DNA from: Allobosea sp.
GTDB taxonomy: Bacteria > Pseudomonadota > Alphaproteobacteria > Rhizobiales > Beijerinckiaceae
Length of the DNA stretch: 64,000 nucleotides
Assembly: GCA_024231975.1 (NCBI GenBank)
Contig: JAAEQB010000120.1
Span: 62,001 to 126,000, forward strand
Reading direction: 5' to 3'
Shown: piece by piece, positions 26,230 to 34,093 of the stretch
Layout: each line of letters starts with the position of its first letter
How positions within the stretch are numbered: the stretch's first letter is position 1
Program-made: the position numbers and the translations under genes
Notes under the pieces: generated by a model
Database searches by the model: none
What the model saw: the letters and a program-made list of their open reading frames with translations, nothing else
What the model was told of the DNA's origin: nothing

Positions 26230-27861
26230 TCAGGCCGTCGCCTCTTCCGCACGTCTTTGCCCGCTGCCGAATTCGCGGCCCGGGATCGAGGCCAGCAGCG
26301 CCTGTGTGTAAGGGTGCTGCGGCTCGCCGAAGACCGAGCCGATCGGCCCGGCCTCCACCACCTCGCCATTCTTCATCACCGCGACGAGATCGCAGACCTG
26401 GGCGGCAACGCGCAGGTCATGGGTGATGAAGACGATCGAGAGGCCAAGGCGCTGGCGGAGTTCCGCCAGGAGCTTCAGCACCTGCGCCTGCACGGAGACA
26501 TCGAGCGCCGAGACCGGCTCGTCAGCGACCAGCACCGCCGGTTCCAGCGCCAGGGCGCGGGCAAGGCCGATGCGCTGGCGCTGGCCACCCGAGAATTCGT
26601 GCGGGTAGCGTTCGGTCGCCGCCGGGTCGAGCCCGACCAGCCCGAACAATTCCTTCGCCCGTGCCAGAGCCTGTGGCCGCGCCATGCCGTGGACTATCAG
26701 GCCCTGCGCCACCGCCTCGCCAGCCTTCCGGCGCGGATTGAGAGAGGCGAACGGGTCCTGGAACACCATCTGGATATCACGCGTCGCCGAGCGCATCTCC
26801 TCGCGGCTCAGCTTGACGAGATCGGTGCCGTTGAGGCGGATCTCGCCGCTCTCGGGATCGATCAGGCGCACGAGGCAGCGCGCCAGCGTCGACTTGCCCG
26901 AGCCGGATTCGCCGACGATGCCGAGCGTCGCGCCTTTGGGCAGCACCAGCGAGACGTCCTTGACGGCATGGGTGACGCGCTGGCCGCGCCCGAGGAAGCC
27001 GCCGGTGCGATAGGTCTTCGAGACATGGCCGATCGTCATGATCGGCTCGGCGGACAACGTCCGCGCCGGCGGCGCCTTGAGCGGCGGCACCGCGGCGATC
27101 AGCTGCCGGGTATAGGCGTGCTGCGGATTACCGAGCACCGAGGCGGTCTCGCCGGCTTCGACGACCTCGCCCTTGCGCATCACCGCGACCCGGTCGGCGA
27201 TCTCGGCAACGACACCGAAATCATGGGTGATGAACAGGACGGCCGTGCCCTTGCGGCGCTGCAGATCGCGGATCAGCTTGAGGATCTGGGCCTGGGTGGT
27301 GACGTCGAGCGCGGTGGTCGGCTCGTCGGCGATCAGCACTTTTGGATCGAGCGCCAGCGCCATCGCGATCATGGCGCGCTGGCGCTGGCCGCCGGACAGC
27401 TCGTGCGGATAGGCCTTGAAGGCGAGCGCTGGGTCGGGAATCCGCACTTCCTCGAGCAGAGCGAGCGTGCGCGCCTTGATCTCGGCCGACGACAGCTCGC
27501 TGTGCAACTCGAACATCTCGCCGATCTGGTCGCCGATGCTGCGCAGCGGATTGAGCGCCGTCATCGGCTCCTGGAAGATCATGGCGATGCCGGCGCCGCG
27601 CACCTTGCGCATCTCAGCTTCGCCGAGCCCGCAGAGATCGCGCCCCTCGAACAGGATGCGGCCGCCATCGATGCTGACGCCGCCGGGCAGCAGCCGCATG
27701 ATCGCATTGGCGGTCATCGACTTGCCCGAGCCGGATTCGCCGACGACGCAGAGGATCTCGTTCGCCGCCAACGACAGCGAGACATTGGCCATGGCATGCG
27801 AGCGGTCGCCGCCGGCCGGCAGCTTCACGCTGACATCGTCGAGGACGAGGATCGGGCTCAT
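26230..27861 (-). CDS. ABC importer ATP-binding protein, fused DppD-DppF type
   Basis: 543 residues from ATG 27861 (MSPILVLDDVSVKL), overlapping the permease by four bases. It contains two complete ATPase modules: GESGSGKSMT / LSGGQRQRAMIAMAL / VLIADEPTTALD in the first half, and GESGSGKSTL / FSGGQRQRIGLARAL / VLVADEPVSALD in the second. Single-chain fusions of this kind are common for Gsi/Dpp-type importers in proteobacteria. It is the last gene of the operon, convergent with the CoxG-like gene at a distance of six bases. Confidence 0.94.
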   Translation of the reverse strand: MSPILVLDDVSVKLPAGGDRSHAMANVSLSLAANEILCVVGESGSGKSMTANAIMRLLPGGVSIDGGRILFEGRDLCGLGEAEMRKVRGAGIAMIFQEPMTALNPLRSIGDQIGEMFELHSELSSAEIKARTLALLEEVRIPDPALAFKAYPHELSGGQRQRAMIAMALALDPKVLIADEPTTALDVTTQAQILKLIRDLQRRKGTAVLFITHDFGVVAEIADRVAVMRKGEVVEAGETASVLGNPQHAYTRQLIAAVPPLKAPPARTLSAEPIMTIGHVSKTYRTGGFLGRGQRVTHAVKDVSLVLPKGATLGIVGESGSGKSTLARCLVRLIDPESGEIRLNGTDLVKLSREEMRSATRDIQMVFQDPFASLNPRRKAGEAVAQGLIVHGMARPQALARAKELFGLVGLDPAATERYPHEFSGGQRQRIGLARALALEPAVLVADEPVSALDVSVQAQVLKLLAELRQRLGLSIVFITHDLRVAAQVCDLVAVMKNGEVVEAGPIGSVFGEPQHPYTQALLASIPGREFGSGQRRAEEATA

Positions 27862-28688
27862 CGGCTCTTCAGCCTCGGATTGAGGGCATCGTTGAGCCCC
27901 TGCCCGACCAGCGAGACGGCGAGCACGGTGACGAGGATGGCGATGCCGGGAATGGCCGAGACATACCATTGCACCCGCAGCACGTCGCGACCGGCGCCGA
28001 TCAGATTGCCCCAGGAGGCGACGTTCGGGTCGGAAAGCTTGAGGAAGGCGAGCGCGCTTTCGAGCAGGATCGCGATCGCCATCACGACGCTGGCATAGAC
28101 GATCACCGGCGGCAGCGCGTTCGGCAGGATCTCGCCGAAGATCAGCCTGATGTCCTTGAGGCCGAGTGTCCGGCCCGCCTGCACGAATTCGCGGTTGCGC
28201 AGCGAGAGGAACTCCGCCCGCGTCAGCCGGGCTGAAGCCGGCCAGGAGACGATGCCGATCGCGACGGTCACGGTGGTGATGGTCGAGCCGAAGACGGCGA
28301 CCAGCACAAGCAGCAGCAGGAAGTTCGGCAGGGTCTGGAAGGCCTCGGTGACGCGCATCAGCGCGGTATCCACTAAAGCGCCATAATAGCCGGCGAGCGC
28401 GCCGATGGTGATGCCGATCATGATCGAGATCACCGTCGCGACGCCGCCGATCAGCAGCGAGATACGCGCGCCATGGAAGATCTGGGCGGCGATGTCGCGG
28501 CCGGAATTGTCGGTGCCGAGCAGGAAGCGCGGATTGCTGAACGGCCAGATCAGCGGCCGCCCGGCAAGCGCGAGAGGATCGCGCGGATAGAGGAAGTCGG
28601 CGCTGGCGGCCATGGCAAGGACGAGGATGAGCAGCACGAGGCCGATGACGGCCGGAGGGCTGCGGAAATAGAGCTTCACCAGATCCAT
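27858..28688 (-). CDS. ABC importer permease, DppC type
   Basis: 276 residues. The N-terminal helix (PPAVIGLVLLILVLAMAA), the GTDNSGRDIAAQIFHGARISL signature of the DppC class and the coupling loop REFVQAGRTLGLKDIRLIF are present. It lies three bases after the DppB-type permease and overlaps the fused ATPase gene. Confidence 0.93.
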   Translation of the reverse strand: MDLVKLYFRSPPAVIGLVLLILVLAMAASADFLYPRDPLALAGRPLIWPFSNPRFLLGTDNSGRDIAAQIFHGARISLLIGGVATVISIMIGITIGALAGYYGALVDTALMRVTEAFQTLPNFLLLLVLVAVFGSTITTVTVAIGIVSWPASARLTRAEFLSLRNREFVQAGRTLGLKDIRLIFGEILPNALPPVIVYASVVMAIAILLESALAFLKLSDPNVASWGNLIGAGRDVLRVQWYVSAIPGIAILVTVLAVSLVGQGLNDALNPRLKSR

Positions 28689-28691
28689 GGC

Positions 28692-29669
28692 TCAGCTCCC
28701 CGTCGTGATGCGCGGGTCGAGCCGGGCATAGAGCAGGTCGACGATGAAGTTGACCGCGATCACCAGCAGCGCCGAGACGAAGACGATGCCGAGCAGCGTG
28801 TTGAGGTCGCGCTGGATCACCGATTCATAGGCGAGCCGCCCGAGGCCGGGCAGCGAGAACACGCTCTCGACCACGACCGAGCCGCCGAGCATGGTGCCGG
28901 CCTGCAGGCCAATCAGCGTCACCATGGGCAAGAGCGCGTTGCGCAGCACATGCCGCACCACCACGCGCGTCTCGTCCATGCCCTTCGAGCGCGCGGTGCG
29001 GACGAAATCGAGATTGAGCACCTCGAGCATCGAGCCGCGCATGATGCGCAGATAGATCGCCATGTAGAACAGGCCGAGCGTCAGCGTCGGCAGGACGAGA
29101 TGCAGGGCGATGTCGAGCACCCGCCGCAAGCCGGTCAAGCTGACCGTGATGTCCTCGAAACCGCCGGCCGGCAGCCATTGCAGGTAGATCGAGAAGACGA
29201 CGATCGCCATCAGCCCGAACCAGAAGGTCGGCATCGCATAGAACATCAGGCCAAGGGTGGAGATCAGCGTATCCGGCCATTTGTTGACGCCGCGCGCCGC
29301 GACGACGCCGAGGATCAGCCCGAAGAAGAAGGCGAAGGAGAGCGAGGCGGTCATCAGCAGGATGGTCGCCGGCAGCCGCTCGGCGATCACGGTCGCGACC
29401 GGCTTGCCGTAGATCGCGGAGAAGCCGAGATCGAGCCGGACCAGCCGCCAGAGATAATTGCCGAGCTGGGCCCAGACCGAGAGGTCGAGCCCGTAGAACT
29501 CGCGCAGCTGCTTGGCGGTGGCGGCATCGCCGCCGCCCATCTGCGCCATCAGCGCGTCGACGGTGTCGCCGGGCGCGAGCTGAAGCAGCAGGAAGACGCC
29601 GATCAGGATCAGGATCAGGGTCGGGATCGAGGCGGCAAGACGCCGCCCCGCAAGAGTTAGGACACGCAT
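28692..29669 (-). CDS. ABC importer permease, DppB type
   Basis: 325 residues starting MRVLTLAGRRLAASIPTL, followed by the usual first helix and the QLAPGDTVDALM segment. The loop DFVRTARSKGMDETRVVVRHVLRNAL is the canonical ATPase contact. The leader gap before it (29670-29709) contains a perfect 12-bp palindrome, GCCGGATCCGGC, at 29678-29689. Confidence 0.93.
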   Translation of the reverse strand: MRVLTLAGRRLAASIPTLILILIGVFLLLQLAPGDTVDALMAQMGGGDAATAKQLREFYGLDLSVWAQLGNYLWRLVRLDLGFSAIYGKPVATVIAERLPATILLMTASLSFAFFFGLILGVVAARGVNKWPDTLISTLGLMFYAMPTFWFGLMAIVVFSIYLQWLPAGGFEDITVSLTGLRRVLDIALHLVLPTLTLGLFYMAIYLRIMRGSMLEVLNLDFVRTARSKGMDETRVVVRHVLRNALLPMVTLIGLQAGTMLGGSVVVESVFSLPGLGRLAYESVIQRDLNTLLGIVFVSALLVIAVNFIVDLLYARLDPRITTGS

Positions 29670-29709
29670 GGGTACTGGCCGGATCCGGCTGCGGGGTTAA
29701 GCGAAGGGA

Positions 29710-31314
29710 TCACTCCGCCAACCAAAGATCGTGCCAGGAGGCCGAGCCCCAGCGCGGCGTGTTGGAGTGGTTGCGGGCCTTGGCGCTGATCGCGGTCAGG
29801 AAGATCTGCTCGATCGGCGTCCAGATCGGCAGCTCGGTATTGGCGCGCCGCACGAAGTCGCCATAGAGCGCCTTGCGCTTGGCCGCATCCACCTCGGTCG
29901 CGGCATCGTCGATGATCTTGTCGATGGTCGGGTCGGTCCAGTCCCACTGATTGGTCCAGGGCGCGCCCTTGGGCTGGCCGGAGCGGTACCACACCGTGGT
30001 CGAGACGGCCGGGTCGTTGCGGTACTGGTGCCAGCCGGTGGCGAGGTCGAAGGCGTGGTCGTCATAGACCTGCTTCAGGAAGCCGCCGCCATCGGTGCGG
30101 ACGATCTCGACCTTGATGCCGACATCGGCGAGCGATTGCTGGATGAAGGTCGAGAAGAGCGAGATGTCCTCGCCCCAGGGCGCCGGCAGCAGCCGCAGCG
30201 AGAAACGCGCCCCGCCGGCGCCCGGCTTGAAGCCGGCCTCGTCGAGCAACTTGGCGGCGAGCTTCTTGTCGAAGGGATATTGCGGGCCGTTGTCGGCCGG
30301 ATAGAAATCAGTCGAGACCGAAGGGATCGGACCGGTGCCGCGCTTGGCGAAGTCGCCAAGGAAGTTCTCGATGAAGAACGGGATGTCGAGCGCATGCGCG
30401 ATCGCGCGCCGGACGCGGATGTCGGCGAGCTCCTTGCGGCGGAAATTGAACTCGATCGTATTGGTGCGGGCGTTGCCCTCATTGCCCTTGGTCGAGACGA
30501 TGAAGCGCGGGTCCTTGCCGAGGCGGGCGGAGTCCGAGATCGTCAGGCCCGAGAACGGGCTGTAGTGGATCTGCCCGGCTTCCATCTGGGCGGCCGCCGC
30601 GGCGCGGTCGGTGACCACGCGCCAGACGATCCGGTCGAGATAGGGCGCACTAGCGCGCCAGTAGTTCGGGTTGCGCTCGGCGATGACGTGCTGGCCGCGC
30701 TCATACTGGACGAATTTGAACGGGCCGGTGCCGACCGGCGCGAGATTGACCGGGTTCTGGCGGATGTCGCCCTTGCCCTCGTAGAGATGGCGCGGCGAGA
30801 TGTAACCGAGATCCGGCAACGCCCGCAGCAGGAGGTTGAGCGGCATCGGGCGCTCATAGCGGAACACGGCGGTCAGCGGGTCGGGCGTATCGACCGCGGT
30901 GAGGAAGAGCTGCAGCGTCGAGCCGTAGTTCAGGATCTTCTTCCACATCTCCATCGCCGTGTACTGCACGTCGGCGGAGGTGAAGGGCTTGCCGTCATGC
31001 CAGGTCACGCCGGGGCGGAGCTTGAAGGTGATGGTCTTGCCGTCGGGTGACGATTCCCAGCTCTCGGCGAGCACGCCGACGGGCTGGCCCTTGGCGTCGA
31101 GATCGACCAGTTGCTCCTGGATCTTGCCGCCGATGATGTAGACGCCGGTCGAGGCCTGCAGGCTCGGATTGAGCTGGCGCTGCTCGGCCCCGTAATGGAC
31201 AGTGAAGACGCCGCCCTTGCGCGGCGTTTCCTGGCCGAAGGAGCGCATCGGGAACAGCACGCTGGAGGCGATGGCGGCGCTGGTCATCAGCGCGGCGCGG
31301 CGGGTCATGTCCAT
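29710..31314 (-). CDS. Extracellular solute-binding protein, family 5
   Basis: 534 residues from ATG 31314 (MDMTRRAALMTSAAIA), with AGGAG seven bases upstream; an upstream in-frame start lacks such a site. The N-terminus MTRRAALMTSAAIASSVLF is a Tat-type signal with cleavage near SFGQ/E. Family-5 features include YGAEQRQLNPSLQASTGVY, KLRPGVTWHDGKPFTSADV and PFKFVQYERGQHV. It is the binding protein for the importer encoded downstream. The ligand is unknown: nearby enzymes are a glyoxalase-like protein and a FAD oxidoreductase, with no peptidase or glycosidase. Confidence 0.92.
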   Translation of the reverse strand: MDMTRRAALMTSAAIASSVLFPMRSFGQETPRKGGVFTVHYGAEQRQLNPSLQASTGVYIIGGKIQEQLVDLDAKGQPVGVLAESWESSPDGKTITFKLRPGVTWHDGKPFTSADVQYTAMEMWKKILNYGSTLQLFLTAVDTPDPLTAVFRYERPMPLNLLLRALPDLGYISPRHLYEGKGDIRQNPVNLAPVGTGPFKFVQYERGQHVIAERNPNYWRASAPYLDRIVWRVVTDRAAAAAQMEAGQIHYSPFSGLTISDSARLGKDPRFIVSTKGNEGNARTNTIEFNFRRKELADIRVRRAIAHALDIPFFIENFLGDFAKRGTGPIPSVSTDFYPADNGPQYPFDKKLAAKLLDEAGFKPGAGGARFSLRLLPAPWGEDISLFSTFIQQSLADVGIKVEIVRTDGGGFLKQVYDDHAFDLATGWHQYRNDPAVSTTVWYRSGQPKGAPWTNQWDWTDPTIDKIIDDAATEVDAAKRKALYGDFVRRANTELPIWTPIEQIFLTAISAKARNHSNTPRWGSASWHDLWLAE

Positions 31315-31366
31315 GGATGATCTCCTGGGGCCGGCGTGCAGGCTCGGCACGATGCGGGCGTCACAA

Positions 31367-31389
31367 GGCCCCGTCAATGCGACGGGGCC
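31367..31389 (-). terminator. Strong hairpin between the glyoxalase-like gene and the importer operon
   Basis: GGCCCCGTC (31367-31375) and GACGGGGCC (31381-31389) form a perfect 9-bp GC-rich stem with a five-base loop. On the minus strand it is followed by TTGTGA only, so it is a weak or partial terminator, or an mRNA stability element ahead of the binding-protein gene. Confidence 0.5.
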
Positions 31390-31414
31390 GTTCTCGAAAA
31401 AGCGGAAAACCGCA

Positions 31415-32266
31415 CTATTGCGGCAGGAAGCTCACGATCAGGCCGTTGGCCGAGGCGGCGGGGACGCTGAGCGCCGCGCCATGCCGGACACCGACAGAGC
31501 CTAGCGCCTTGGCAGCGGCGTCGAGATCATTGCTCGCCAGCACGATCGCCACGGCTCCGCCACGCGCCGTACCGGCCCGCACAGCCTCCGGATAGCGCCG
31601 GGCGAGGCCGGCGGCATCGTAGAACAGGAAGTCGGCGCGCTTGCCGCCGGACGGCACCAGCCAGCCATCGTCCTGCTGCTTCACCGGTTCGTCGATCAGC
31701 CGGCTGAGGTGCTCGGCGGCGGCCTTGGGATCGGCGGCGAGCACCTCGACACTGATGATGCGGCTCGCGCCATTGGCATGGCTCTGCAGTTCCGGGATCC
31801 AGACCGTCTCGCGGGTCAAATGCTGGCAGGCGAAGATGCGCAGGCTGCCGGGGTTCTCATCGAGCGGCCAGCGGAAAACATTGAACTTGGCCTCGCCCTT
31901 GCCGCCATTGGGCAGGTCGACCGGGCGGCCGAAATGGACCGGGCCGAGCGGCTCGAGCCCGCGGCTCTTGAGCTCGGCCGCGCCGGCGGCGGCGTCATCG
32001 GTGGTGAAGGCGGCCCGCTCGATGCCTTCGCGCTCCCGGAGGAAGTCGCGTGTCGGCTTGTTGTGCTCGGTCTCCGCCAGGATGCCGAGCAGCTCGACAT
32101 AATCGTCGCCGAACATGATCGTGTAGTTGCCGCTGCCGAGAATGGCCGAATGCGTGCCGCGCGGCGAGACGGTGAAGCCGAGGCTCTGCCATTGCCGGGC
32201 CGAGGCGTCGAGATCGCGAACCGTCACCACGACGTGGTCGAGGCCGAGAATATGCTTGAGCGGCAT
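31415..32266 (-). CDS. VOC-superfamily (glyoxalase-like) protein
   Basis: 283 residues with two VOC-type halves. The first starts GLDHVVVTVRDLDASARQW, with H10 as a probable metal ligand, and includes GDDYVELLGI with a glutamate at the second ligand position. The architecture matches the glyoxalase-like domain PF13468, as I recall it. Enzymes of this superfamily include lyases, dioxygenases and isomerases; the reaction here is not predictable. It is first in a transcription unit that may continue into the oligopeptide-type importer, and is divergent from the FAD oxidoreductase at 32593. Confidence 0.8.
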   Translation of the reverse strand: MPLKHILGLDHVVVTVRDLDASARQWQSLGFTVSPRGTHSAILGSGNYTIMFGDDYVELLGILAETEHNKPTRDFLREREGIERAAFTTDDAAAGAAELKSRGLEPLGPVHFGRPVDLPNGGKGEAKFNVFRWPLDENPGSLRIFACQHLTRETVWIPELQSHANGASRIISVEVLAADPKAAAEHLSRLIDEPVKQQDDGWLVPSGGKRADFLFYDAAGLARRYPEAVRAGTARGGAVAIVLASNDLDAAAKALGSVGVRHGAALSVPAASANGLIVSFLPQ

Positions 32267-32592
32267 GACGCCCCCTTATGATCAGAACCCAACGGAAGGA
32301 GAGTTCATCCGAACGCAGAGAGGGGCGCAACCGCTCCGGAATGGCGTTTCCTGCAACCCCTGCTGCGCCGCAGACATAGCGTCGGGAGAATAGTATTTTC
32401 AAGAACACGAGCGGAGAAGCCAAAATTTGGTAGAAATCAATCGTTTTAGGCCAATAAGATAGAAAACTGTTCTCCGGCAGATGAACGGCCGGGAAGGACC
32501 TACTTGCAGGCCAGCGGTCCTGGCGGCAAGGATAGGAGCGTGCTCGTCCCAAGCGACTGCACCCACCGCTTCCCAGCCGAAAGACGCCGCCG
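32267..32592. promoter_or_regulatory. Divergent promoter region (326 bases) between the VOC and FAD-oxidoreductase genes
   Basis: No credible coding frame. The part 32388-32478 is AT-rich and contains a small perfect dyad, CCAAA-A-TTTGG, at 32420-32430. Both divergent promoters are probably here, but I could not assign individual boxes. No regulator gene adjoins it. Confidence 0.45.
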
Positions 32593-33921
32593 ATGACTGC
32601 CCCCTCCCTCGTCACCTGGCCGCCCTCGCTCTGGGCTGCGACGGCCCAGCCCGGCCCTGTGCTCGGGGCGCTCGAAGGCGCGGTCGAGAGCGATGTCGTG
32701 GTGATCGGCGCCGGCTTCACCGGCCTGTCGACCGCGATCCATCTGCGCGAGAGCGGGGTTGGCGTCACCATCCTGGAGGCGGCCGAGCCGGGCTGGGGCG
32801 CCTCGGGCCGCAATAACGGCCAGGTCATCCCGACGCTCGCCGGCCATGACCCCTCTGCTATGACCGCTCGCCATGGCGAGGCCGGCGAGCGCTTCAACGC
32901 CGTGCTGCGCGACGCCGCGCAATATCTCTTCGATCTCGTGCGCAAATACGAGATCCCGGCCGAAGCCGAGCAGGCCGGCTGGGTCCAGCCGGTGCATTCG
33001 CCGGGGCGCTTCAAGCTCGCGGAGAAGCGCGTCCGGGAATGGTCGGCGATCGGCGCGCCGGTCGAACTGCTCGATCGCGCTGCAACGGCCGAGATGCTGG
33101 GCTCGGACGCCTGGTTCGGCGGCTTCTGGAACCGCAGCGGCGGGCATATCAACCCGCTGGCCCTGACCCGCGGGCTCGCCGAGGTCGCACTCAGGCTTGG
33201 CGCCACCATCCATGCCCGCTCGCCGGCTGTGAGCATGGTGCACCAGAACGGCCGCTGGCTGGTGACGACGGCGAAGGGTTCGGTGACGGCCCGGGCGCTC
33301 GTGCTGGCGACCAACGCCTATACCGGCGAGTTCGAGCCCGGGCTCGCCCCGGAGATCGCCAATGAGGTCATCCCCGTCCTGTCCTGGCAGATGGCGACCA
33401 AGCCGGTCAGCGACAACATCGCCAAGACGGTGATCCCCGGCCGACAGGCGATGTCGGACACGCATCGCGAACTCTATTTCGCCCGCTGGGACGCGCGTAA
33501 CCGACTGGTCACCGGCGGCGCCGCGATCCTGCCCGGAGCCGACGGCGCCAATCTGCGCCCGACGGTCGCGGCGCGGCTGAAGCGGCTCTGGCCGCAGCTC
33601 GGCGATGTCGAGTTCGACTATGTCTGGTCCGGCTATGTCGGGATGACCCCCGACAATCTGCTGCAGCCACAGGTGCCAGGCTATCCGCGCATCCATCAGC
33701 TCGGGCCGAACGGCTTCGGCTGGGTCGGCTGCAATGGCCGCGCCGTCGCGCTGTCGATCTCGCTCGGCCGTGAATTGGCCAAGGCGACGCAAGGCGTGGC
33801 GCTGGAGACGCTGGGCCTACCACTCTCGACGCCGAAGCCGCAGCCCTTCCAGGGCCTGATCCGCCGGATCGCGCCGCTCGCTTTGCCACTCTATCGCAGG
33901 CTGGACGCGCAGGAGGTCTAG
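32593..33921 (+). CDS. FAD-dependent oxidoreductase (DAO family, PuuB/OrdL-like)
   Basis: 442 residues. The dinucleotide motif VVIGAGFTGLSTAIHLRESGVGVTILEA sits unusually far in (about 36-65), as in the gamma-glutamylputrescine oxidase/OrdL group, followed by WGASGRNNGQVIP. The C-terminal half has YVWSGYVGMTPDNL and GPNGFGWVGCNGRAVALS. Such enzymes oxidise secondary amines or N-substituted amino acids with O2 or a carrier. A C-terminal tail of about 40 residues follows the FAD domain. It is divergent from the VOC gene and importer operon; a shared substrate is plausible but unproven. Confidence 0.85.
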   Translation: MTAPSLVTWPPSLWAATAQPGPVLGALEGAVESDVVVIGAGFTGLSTAIHLRESGVGVTILEAAEPGWGASGRNNGQVIPTLAGHDPSAMTARHGEAGERFNAVLRDAAQYLFDLVRKYEIPAEAEQAGWVQPVHSPGRFKLAEKRVREWSAIGAPVELLDRAATAEMLGSDAWFGGFWNRSGGHINPLALTRGLAEVALRLGATIHARSPAVSMVHQNGRWLVTTAKGSVTARALVLATNAYTGEFEPGLAPEIANEVIPVLSWQMATKPVSDNIAKTVIPGRQAMSDTHRELYFARWDARNRLVTGGAAILPGADGANLRPTVAARLKRLWPQLGDVEFDYVWSGYVGMTPDNLLQPQVPGYPRIHQLGPNGFGWVGCNGRAVALSISLGRELAKATQGVALETLGLPLSTPKPQPFQGLIRRIAPLALPLYRRLDAQEV

Positions 33922-33929
33922 GCTTTAGC

Positions 33930-33949
33930 GCCGGCCGTCACCGGCTTTT
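33930..33949 (+). terminator. Intrinsic terminator of the FAD-oxidoreductase gene
   Basis: GCCGG-CCGTCA-CCGGC followed directly by TTTT, starting nine bases after the stop codon. The stem is only 5 bp but entirely GC. Confidence 0.55.
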
Positions 33950-34093
33950 GCCGAGCAAGCTCGCTCCTGCCCCTGGCGGCAGAACCGTCTCGGGCAGCGA
34001 CTGTTCCGCGCTCTCCTGGCTTGCTGCCGTCATTCGACATTGTCCCAAGTGATCATGTTGTGTTCCCGTTCATGAGTACAGGTCGAATCAATC

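Noticed and set aside
26257..28098. 613-codon plus-strand frame opposite the fused ATPase
   Set aside because: A shadow of two ATPase modules. No motif, composition typical of antisense frames in GC-rich DNA.
33950..34093. LexA box upstream of the helicase
   Set aside because: GTTC words occur (GTTCCCGTTC), but with two bases between them, not the seven expected for the alphaproteobacterial GTTC-N7-GTTC site.
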